DNA of 64,000 bases, from positions 24,492,693 through 24,556,692 of the forward strand of contig CM055112.1 in the NCBI GenBank assembly GCA_029204225.1, in the 5' to 3' direction. Within the stretch, counting starts at the first letter, position 1. Each line of letters begins with the position of its first letter. This DNA comes from Diphasiastrum complanatum. Its lineage: Eukaryota > Streptophyta > Lycopodiopsida > Lycopodiales > Lycopodiaceae. The notes below the pieces were generated by a model. The model made no database searches and had not been told where the DNA came from. It saw nothing but the letters and a program-made list of their open reading frames with translations. The position numbers and the translations under genes are program-made. Below are positions 55,850-64,000 of this stretch, one piece after another.

Positions 55850-56030
55850 CGACTAGTTGGCAATCGTCAATGAGATCATTTCTAAAGTGGATAATATGAG
55901 CATTGTATTGAATGCATTACCGTGATCCTATCACAATCTTGTAACGACCTTGATGGTTCGAGAAATACGTCCTTTTGAGGAATTTTCGGGCATCTTGTTG
56001 CAAGAGGAATGTGGAAGGGATTTAATTTAA
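55850..56030 (+). pseudogene. Copia gag scrap
   Basis: Reads NEIISKVDNMSIVLNALP, stop, SYHNLVTTLMVREIRPFEEF and SGILLQEECGRDL: the C-terminal half of a Copia gag (the L-L-x-E-E block). No knuckle follows in frame. Confidence 0.65.
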
Positions 56031-56781
56031 AAGGTTCAAATGATTATGGTCAGCATAAAGTGTGAGAGGAAGGGGGGGAGTCAATATAAGGGCTCCTATT
56101 CAATCCCAAAAAGATGAAGAACATGATTCAACAAACTTGTGGAGGACCAACACCGAGAATAGGAGTGTTCATTCATGACAACTCACTCAAATAAAGAGCA
56201 CATGCAGAATGATGGGAATGACCACTTTGCGAGAAAGCGGCAAATTAAAATAGAGAAACTCCATTTTTACTTGATGATATTTCGTCCTTTTTGAATAGAT
56301 AAGTGACGAAATAGAATGTTCTCACTATTCTCTTAAACATGAGTTACTTGGAAGAGATGTTCTCAATTTGTAAATGAAGAACCAAATAAAGGTGAGATAT
56401 ATTTGAGATTGAAACAAATGATAGCCAACAAAATATTATGGATTAAGCCATAAGTCTTTAAAGCAATTATGATACACTAGCTTTTAAAGTATAATATTTA
56501 TGGTGATGAAAGTAAATCCTTTGTGGATATCGTTAATTATGTATGTGGAAAAGATATCACAATTTGTTTCTTGTGATGTGCACAAAATCTAGAATTATCT
56601 TGGAAAGTGTATACAACAAGATGAATCGGTCAAACTATCTCGTGTCATTTGGATTAGTAGAGTTGTTTTAGTAGCAATAAATACAACAATAATCTATTTT
56701 GTTTTTGGCATTTTTTGACCATAGGTATTATTGAAAAAGTAGACGAATAATGTACTTTAGCACATGTATAAACTTATCGTC

Positions 56782-57490
56782 AAGGGGGAGTATTAGAAAG
56801 TATAATTCTAAGTACATTAGTATCCCTTGATGAGATCAAACGTATTGATACATAAAATAGCGAGTGTATATAATTATGAATCATGAGCATTGCTTAATTA
56901 GTCTGTAGTACTCACATTCAGTAAGTTGAGCTACTCTTAAATAAAGTCAATTGGTTAGACGAGCAACCTGAAGAGAATTTACATAGAACTATTTGTTTAT
57001 ACTTATATTTCTTATAAGTCACATATTCTAAGAGTCATTGGGATTCGTCAGGAATGTTATGTGCATAGAAAATATAGAATTCTTGGTGGTAGAATATTTC
57101 TCTATTGAGAAATAGACTTGATTGTTAGTGACAATATCCCAATGAGCTCAATTGGATGACTTGATAAGAATCTGGTTTGAGGAATATTCTTGAAGTCTAG
57201 TAACTTCCCTATAGAAGAGACTTTGGGATGATTCTTATGTTTCCTAAGTTATGTGTTTAGCATACACTCATGTATTCACTAATGATTATGTATGATTTGT
57301 AAACAATTCATTTAATATATCTTAAGGACTTGAGAAAAGTACTCAGAATTAGAGATAAACAACTAGCAAATCGTTTTATCTCTGAGTGCTTAACCAAATG
57401 GACAGGTCAGATTAAGGATAATGATTCGTGAAATACACTTGAAACTGTAAAGAAGAACTTCCCTAAAGTTCACTTCTTAGGACAAAAGCA
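56782..57490 (+). repeat. Polypurine tract and possible 3' LTR
   Basis: AAGGGGGAG at 56,782-56,790 followed by TATTAGAAAGTATAATTC, which looks like a Copia polypurine tract and an LTR start whose TG is mutated to TA. The right end is not defined. Confidence 0.45.
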
Positions 57491-57507
57491 GTTTAAGGGG
57501 GGAAGAA

Positions 57508-58130
57508 TGTTATGTCTATGTCCGACTACGAGGATACAGACCAATCCTTGACATGGGTATTAGGCCCCTCAGTTGTTGAATTTACTAGTTACGCCTTAAT
57601 ATTCCAAGTCAACGCTAGTTACATAATTAATGACCTTGTGAGGACCTAGGCACTCATATTGGAACAGTGGAGTTGCACATTGTATGTGATGGTTGAATGC
57701 ATGCAAAGAGACTATTAGTTGGTTGTGCAACGAGACCCCAGACTACATGGGGGTTGCATGTCATCATGCACAGGTTATCGTAGCTATATATCTACTAGTA
57801 GAAACTCGCCCTCCTACACATTGGAATTGTTTGGATTCTTGTCTCTTCTCTCTCTCTCTTCTTGTATTCACATATGGCAGGCTTGGGCGGGCTTGGGGTT
57901 GAAGTTGTTGTGGACTAATCTTTGGCTTCTACTTGGTTGCGTGGTTTGGCTCCATTGTCTCCTTTCGAATGTTCTTGCAGGCTTGATCTTTGGGGCTCGT
58001 TGTGGAATAGCCTTACAGAGGTAGCATAAAAAGAGGTAGAGACCATGGAAATGTCGGTCACGTCGGCCTTTCTCTATGAATCTAAGAGTTGGGAAAGAAG
58101 TATACCTTAATTTCCAATGATTCAAAAATA
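57508..58130 (+). repeat. LTR (plus), family Y
   Basis: Starts TGTTATGTCTATGTCCGACT right after purine-rich AAGGGGGGAAGAA (57,494-57,507), so it is a 3' LTR. The first 310 bp match the minus-strand LTR ending at 61,883 (shared blocks CAATCCTTGACATGGGTATTAGG and CATGTCATCATGCACAGG). The end is not defined. Confidence 0.7.
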
Positions 58131-61100
58131 TCAAAATGTCTAGGTGTAGGCCTCAATTGTACTAGTAAACACCACATTTAGATTATCTTTAGAATCATTT
58201 CTAAGTTAGTAAGTTAACCTTTTGTTAGAAAGACTTATTAACTTGCAAGTAATTGTTCTCGAACAATACTCGTCCATATGTCTATGTTCATTGATTGGTT
58301 TGAGTGCACCAAAGAAAACTAATAACCAGAAATCCATAGTAGATTCAACAAGATTTATCTTGCACATATAAGAAAATTCACTATGCTCCCGTACATAAAA
58401 ATACTTCTGTATTTGGCAGATTATTCCCTAATCTGCAATATGTTAAACTCACATATTTAACTGAGAATCTTGTAACTCAATTATTTCAACAAGAGTCCTA
58501 TTTCTCGAGAGTAAACAACATATCCCTAAGTTTTCCAACCCAACATACCTCTAATATCAAAATTTCTTTTCTTTATGCAATCAACCCCTCACCATTCCTA
58601 AAATTAGGTTGATCCGCATATAGACATCTAGGAATTCAAGGTTATGATCAAAACTTATTCTATCCTGATCCAATTCACAACAAATTCTATCCGTGGTTGG
58701 TTAAATTGATTAGTACAACCTAAGTTTGATCCTTTCTTGTACTACCTATGCATATGAAGAATATTTCCAAACCTCCTCTAGTTCCAGACCATTCCTCATA
58801 ATGCCTAGAGAATTTCTCTATTACGTCCGAATAGTTCCATTTATGTAGCTTACTTTGGATTTTTCTGAAAATGCTTTGTGATTACTACACATAATCTAGT
58901 TTTTTCTCTTGTGCAACCGATGGATCCTATGCTAAAATTATTTCTATCACATCACTCTGCCCTTTTGAAGAAATTCTTGATAGAAGATACTTGGAAACAG
59001 AAATATTTGAAAATCATAAAAAGTCAGTGATAGATGTTCCTCACAAATGTTTAACTCTTTTACAACTAGGACGTTTCTTTTGATCAAGCAATATTTTAAC
59101 CTGAATGATAGTAATTATCATTCACCAGTAATTCACCTAAGCAATAGAGAGAAAATTGGGCTCAAAAAATTAACTTTCATTTACCTTGGAAAGGTGTCAA
59201 GAAATCTAAGTCTTACTCACATATTTAGTAGTAATTGACATGATGATAAACAGTCCTTCAGGAGAACAACTTCGCATTGGAAGGAATCATATTAAATTAG
59301 TCCGATGTCTTGTAATTTAGAAATTTCTGAGAAGGGTTGAAGAAAGTGACAAATAGGCTTAAGGGTTTTCCAATTTTGTAAATAATAAGATACCATTTTT
59401 GGGATCTGGATCAATGTCTCATAGTTTTGCAAAAATGTAAAAGCTAACCATGGTCATCCGGATCATTCTAGCACACGAAATTTCATTTGGAATTCTTCCT
59501 CCCAGAAATTCTCTGCTTTTAGATCTATATTCCTCCAGAGAATCGAAAGGATTCCCGTGGTGTCCTATACCTCTTATAGGCACTTCCAATACATTCAAAT
59601 CATGGCTACTTATGTTATCGTTAGCCTCCACTGATTTGTAGACTCCCTTCCTGTGGACTGAGAGTGCCCAACTCTGGGAATAGATTTCTTTTCGTACTAA
59701 TAGATTCAAAACGTTATCGTGGTTCGTCCACCTCTTGCAATTGCCATTTTCCCTCAGAATTTACGGTTAATTCATTGTTGTTAAGGGTTTTCATAAAATA
59801 ATATCTTGACGAAACATAAAGACTCTTGTATGAGAAGGACTCAATAGCAAGTATTATGCAAAATTTCCAGGGATTACCAATTATCCATAAAACAATTTCA
59901 TAATAAATTACTAACTCTGATGTCATGTTCCACTTCCTCTAAAGGTTTTCAGTTTTCGGATAATTCTAAGATTAAGCAAGAAAGTGGACATCTGAAATTT
60001 AGCAATTGTTTGATCAAGTTATGACTTTCAAACTTGCTCTCTTCAGAAAAATTTTAGGGGTTATTGTTAACTAACTCAATTCTATCAGTTTTCATAAAAC
60101 TTAAGCTTCTTAAATTATTTCCATTATTCAACCAATTAAGTGCCGCACTTAAGTCATTGATAAATTAGATAACTGCGACCACGATTCCATAGGAATATCA
60201 AACTGCATATCAATCCAATGGACTTTAAAATCAACCAAAATTCAAAAAATCTTCAATAAAGTCATAATCACTATATTCAACTGATTTTTGAAAGTACTCA
60301 ATAACTACAATTATCATTTTCCAGAAATAATGGAATTTTATTATTTTCCCGCAACATTTTCCAACAGTATAGTTTGTAACCAATTAACTTGAGACAAATC
60401 AAGTTGGCAGTCAATTAACCAGTTTCAAGGATACCATTAGTTCCCTAATTCGAATACAGTCTTTGGGCAAGCATGCAATTTCGAGCATGCAAATACTGAG
60501 CTTCCATCTTACTTAGTATCTCACAAAATTGACTTTCAACCAACTATATTAACAGCTTTTCTGGAAAGAAATCAAACTATAATTGGTTCAACTAGTTCTT
60601 CCACTATTAGTAATGAATTCAATTTATGATAGACATTGTCACAAGGCATTCAAAGTTGATGGTTCAATTTCTTATATCAGTTCTGTAATTATTGAAAACT
60701 CATACAGTACAAAAATAATTTTTTTTTCCGTTTTTCCATCAAAGAAGTAGTATCAGTATCATGCCAAGCTCATAAGCACTCAGTATCACTGTAGACCACT
60801 CATGCAATACTTCACCGTACAATTGGTTTCAAGTCCCCACAGAAGATCTCATGTTCACACAGTCACATGCATTAGTGTTTTACTAAAATTTTTTTCCGTA
60901 AAATGTCAAAAACTACCAAACTACAAACACTGATGACTTTCTTGAAGCCACTATCCTAAATGACTTGAGCAAGGTTGCGCTACAGTTCCAGTATGCCAAT
61001 ATACAGCCATTTCCCATGAAGAAATGACCAAAACCCATGCTTTTTTTTATTATCAAAAATCAATGGGTTTTCACATGTTCTGATCCGTTTCTATGGCATG

Positions 61101-61510
61101 CAACCACTCCATTGGTTTTCTGACATACAGCAATTTCAAAATTGATTGACCTTCCAATCAGTATCTAACATCAAAGTCTAGCCAAAATTGCACTTTTCTA
61201 GCTATTCTTCTGATATTTCTACTCGATTCAGGTCATAACCCGGCATGTATGTCTACAATTACTGATTAGCAATTGAAGAATGAAGAAACTGCTACTAAAA
61301 ATCCGTACAAATGATGTTGACAATCAAATATCACCTTAGCCTAAGCTAAGATCCATTCAAAAGAACTACTAAGTGCATAAAGAATTTGAGAAGTAGCCTT
61401 ACTTGAAGATGGTAACACCAACAATAAGGATAGTGGACAAAAAGCAACGATGCCCTACCAAAAACTTGGAGATAAGAACCATTGACTAAGGAGACAATGT
61501 GTCTAGAGAG
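58131..61510. other. AT-rich intronic block, nothing recognised
   Basis: 3.4 kb between two inverted family Y LTRs. No retroelement protein motif seen on either strand; the longest frame (96 codons, minus, 59,709-59,419) has no known domain. Could be host intron or an eroded non-coding element interior. Confidence 0.4.
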
Positions 61511-61561
61511 TTTAGCATGGTTGATCTAGGACACTTAAATTTCTTTCTTGGCATTGAGGTT
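61511..61561 (+). pseudogene. Copia RT scrap
   Basis: FSMVDLGHLNFFLGIEV, the conserved F-x-M-x-D-L-G-x-L-x-x-F-L-G-I-E block near the end of Copia RT. It is cut on the right by the family Y LTR. Confidence 0.7.
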
Positions 61562-61589
61562 AGAGGAGTAGATAAAAGCACCCGAAGTA

Positions 61590-61883
61590 ACAAGAATTCA
61601 AACGTGTAGGAGGGTGAGTTTCTACCAGTAGATATAGCCTACTGTAGCCTGTGCATGATGACATGTAACCCTCATGCAATCCGGTCTCACTCCACAACCA
61701 AGTAATAGTCTCCTTGCATGCATGCAACTATCACATACCATGTGCAGCTCCATATGCCACAATATCCGGGCCTGGCCCTTGACTGGAATATCGAGTTGTA
61801 ACTTATGAACTTGACAACTGAAGACCCCTAATACCCATGTCAAGGATTGTTCCGAATCCTCGTAATCAGACATAGACATAACA
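61590..61883 (-). repeat. LTR (minus), family Y, truncated
   Basis: On the minus strand it starts TGTTATGTCTATGTCTGATT at 61,883 and follows the plus LTR at 57,508 for about 290 bp before ending against a plus-strand Copia RT scrap. No polypurine tract precedes it. Confidence 0.7.
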
Positions 61884-62726
61884 AGCTTCCGTGTATTGGG
61901 TGAGGTGCCATGTAATTTAGCTCTATAATTCTGAACATATCTTTTAGTTGCTGAATTTCACTAGTAAATTGTGGTTCCTGGCCATAATTTGTTTTCTAGA
62001 GGTGCTTAACTCTTTCATCCTTAGGTGAAAGGTTTGCCTAGATGCTGACTGAGACTGAAAAAAAGTTCTTCGGTTCCAAATATTCTTCAGTTCCAAAAAT
62101 TTGCAAAGTGGACGAACAATCCTAAAGTACCAAGAGTCAGATTTAAACACTTGATAATTTAGGAGCCCATGAATGGCCATGGTGAGTCTGAACTGCAACA
62201 GTGACAATTTTAAGCTGCAAAGTAATGTGTGGATGGACACTTATGGATTGAGAAGTTTGACATGATGCTAAGAAATGAATGAGTTCTAATTACTTCCACT
62301 ACATGATTATGCCATAAGATCACAAAATCTTAAACTTGGCTACCTAGCAAGCTACACTAGCAGCGATGATGCTACTTCTTCTGAGGGCCTTGTTTGAAAA
62401 CACTTTGACGATTGATTTAATAGTAAGCTGGCAGTAAATGGACTATTTCTTATGAGTTTTTACAGCACGTGATCTATAGCTGGAGTACGAGTAAGAAGTA
62501 CTTGTGGAAGCAGATTTAATGAGCACCTTTCACCTAGAATTAACACGCTTAGCTTAAGAATCTTCAATAGTGCTACATTTTTGTTTTTTCTTGTAAGTTA
62601 AAGGTCTCAAATTTTGGATATGCATTTTCCAACTTGTGTGTTTTTTGTCATTTTTGATAAGGAGTTCCTGTCTATTTTCGAAGTTGCTTATCTTTTGTTG
62701 TTTCTGGTATAAGGAAGTCCTCTCAG

Positions 62727-63007
62727 CAACCACTTACAGATGAAAATCGACAAATTTTTTCAATCGATGTGGGATGTGAGGGCCAGTGGAGCACCTTACA
62801 AATGGATGTTCTGGCAGATACGTTAGCTGCTGCAGTGAGGGCAGGTGACCCTTTGGCAGCATGGAAGGCAGCGGCACAGCTTCTTCGAAGGCACTATCCA
62901 CTCATAACTCCAAGTTCTCAAGTCAGTCTGGCATATGCCTTGTCAAGTGTGGCTGCAAGACTTCCTACTGGATCACGCTGTTCTGAACCAGCCCTTCCCT
63001 TTATAAG
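62727..63007 (+). CDS. TRS120: TRS120 exon 7
   Basis: 281 bp: QPLTDENRQIFSIDVGCEG, QWSTLQMDVLADTLAAAVRA, GDPLAAWKAAAQLLRRHYPL, ITPSSQVSLAYALSSVAARL, PTGSRCSEPALPFIR. The blocks Q-W-S-T-L-Q-M, R-A-G-D-P-L-A-A-W, Y-P-L-I-T-P and G-x-R-C-x-x-P-A-L-P-F are TRS120 signatures. The acceptor CCTCTCAG at 62,726 gives the phase 0 needed after exon 6; AAG at 62,713 would not. Donor AAG, then GTTGGT, phase 2. A short variable exon between 6 and 7 could still be missed. Confidence 0.9.
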
Positions 63008-64000
63008 GTTGGTGGGATAGTGGGCATTATAGCATTTTTTTTCAGCTTCAGTTGTATGGCTTGACCCGGAGGTGTTTAGTTTCTTTGCGAGTTTAAGATA
63101 AATACAAACAAAGAAGTTTGTTATTGAGTTGGGTCGCCAAAAATTTGGGTCCACCAATGCACCTCTCCATTCTTGGGAAGCCTCTGACATCCAAAAAGAC
63201 AGAAAGTGCTCTGTGAATGGTGTTTCCACTGAATTAAGTTGTATTAGATACACAATCACATTTTCCATACGAAAAGCTGTGTATAAGAACCTTTACCAGT
63301 ATAAGAATGAAAGTGTGGAAAGCGAGTGCTTAGTAAAGATAAGAAAGTATTCTCCAAAGAAGTTACTTTCTTCACCTACTATTGTCGTATCCCTTTATAC
63401 CACAAGCTTTTTGTCCTTGAGTAACCTTGTTCTACATCTTTCATATTTTGATTGTATGCATTGTTACTCATTTTCTTTACTTGAAATAGTATGAGTGTCT
63501 GTTCAGTGGTCAAAATTCCAAGGACAAGACATATGCAGGAGAAATTTGGTCATCACTTCCTTTGAATATATGTTTCTTATATAGACATATGTTTATCATC
63601 TACGAAATTTTAGATGCATTATAACTGCTTTATTGTCATGGCTTCTTTTTATGCACATCATACACATGAGGTTAGAGTGCTTCGTACATTTGTTAGATAT
63701 ATTTTCTATAGGGTTTGTTTCATCCTTTTGCAAGGGGGTTATGAAGTGGCAAGGAAAATGCAGAGATAAGTGGAAGAATCCAGGAGCCATCAACCAAAAA
63801 CTAACAAGCAGATGACTGGTTGGAGGATAGGAAAAAACGATAAGCAGTCTGCATGAGGCCATGAGCTACTATGGGGGTATACTAAGAAACATAATTGAAG
63901 AAGGAGCAACTGTTTGGCGTGGATGGGAATCGACTTGGCATGATGGAGGGAAATTACAGGAAGGTCAGAAGGTGTGTGCAATACATGGCTTATGGGGAAT
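63008..64000 (+). other. TRS120 intron 7, runs off the window
   Basis: No exon encoding the expected next blocks (S-F-P-x-H then K-R-N then W-W-x-G-S-x-P) is visible to the right edge. More than half of the protein must lie beyond 64,000. Frames of up to 121 codons here lack domains. Confidence 0.7.

Larger units (their letters stand above)
55228..62726 (+). other. TRS120 intron 6, 7.5 kb with Copia remains
   Basis: Holds a Copia gag scrap (55,850-56,030), two polypurine tract/LTR starts (56,791 and 57,508), an AT-rich block, a Copia RT scrap (61,511-61,561) and an inverted LTR (61,590-61,883). 61,884-62,726 is plain intron. Confidence 0.75.

Noticed and set aside
63700..64000. Possible TRS120 exon 8 near the right edge
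   Set aside because: I looked for the S-F-P-x-H, K-R-N and W-W-x-G blocks expected next. None of the open stretches here encodes them, and splice sites in the needed phase were not convincing.

Overview
The window is nuclear DNA from a land plant. The evidence is two recognisable plant host genes, spliceosomal GT/AG junctions with codon phases that match from exon to exon, and a dense load of Ty1/Copia, Ty3/Gypsy (chromodomain type) and LINE retroelements, plus long (GA)n/(CT)n and (AC)n microsatellites. No bacterial, plasmid or phage organisation is present. Very long introns packed with transposons, and a LINE whose reverse transcriptase does not look like the usual angiosperm L1, make me favour a large-genome lineage such as a fern, lycophyte or gymnosperm. 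That assignment is an inference.

Layout. 1-11,300: decayed Copia copies (a minus-strand gag; a plus-strand copy, here Copia-1, that lost its reverse transcriptase; a minus-strand copy, here Copia-2, that lost the rest of its RT and its RNase H) with long microsatellites. 11,900-12,010: a short tRNA-derived SINE-like unit. 14,446-16,779: a minus-strand PLASTID MOVEMENT IMPAIRED1-type (PMI1/PMIR) gene whose N-terminal and C2 part is one long exon; its C-terminal part is not found. 18,720-22,440: a Gypsy-type gag remnant and two related LTRs in inverted orientation. 22,959 to the right edge: seven plus-strand exons of TRS120 (TRAPPC9-like TRAPPII subunit), covering roughly the first 500 codons; the gene runs off the window.

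TRS120 dominates the window. Intron 1 is 22.3 kb and holds Copia-A (plus), a LINE with a nearly intact reverse transcriptase (minus), a chromodomain Gypsy element (minus), and Copia-B (minus), which is inserted inside the Gypsy protease region with a perfect 5-bp target duplication and two LTRs that differ at six bases and one indel. Intron 3 holds a decayed second copy of the same LINE, itself split by an LTR/primer-binding-site fragment. Intron 6 holds Copia scraps and another inverted LTR pair. Apart from these insertions the exons keep an open, phase-consistent frame, so the host gene looks functional.

How the genes relate: PMI1 and TRS120 are divergently transcribed with about 6.2 kb between their start codons. 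They act in different processes (organelle photorelocation versus trans-Golgi/cell-plate trafficking), and nothing suggests they are functionally coupled. I found no defence system, gene cluster, CRISPR array or other accessory system. The most unusual signals are a PIP-box-like motif in the LINE ORF beyond an in-frame stop, LINE edges abutting GA microsatellites, an unexplained 0.9-kb insert in Copia-A, and the missing PMI1 3' half.
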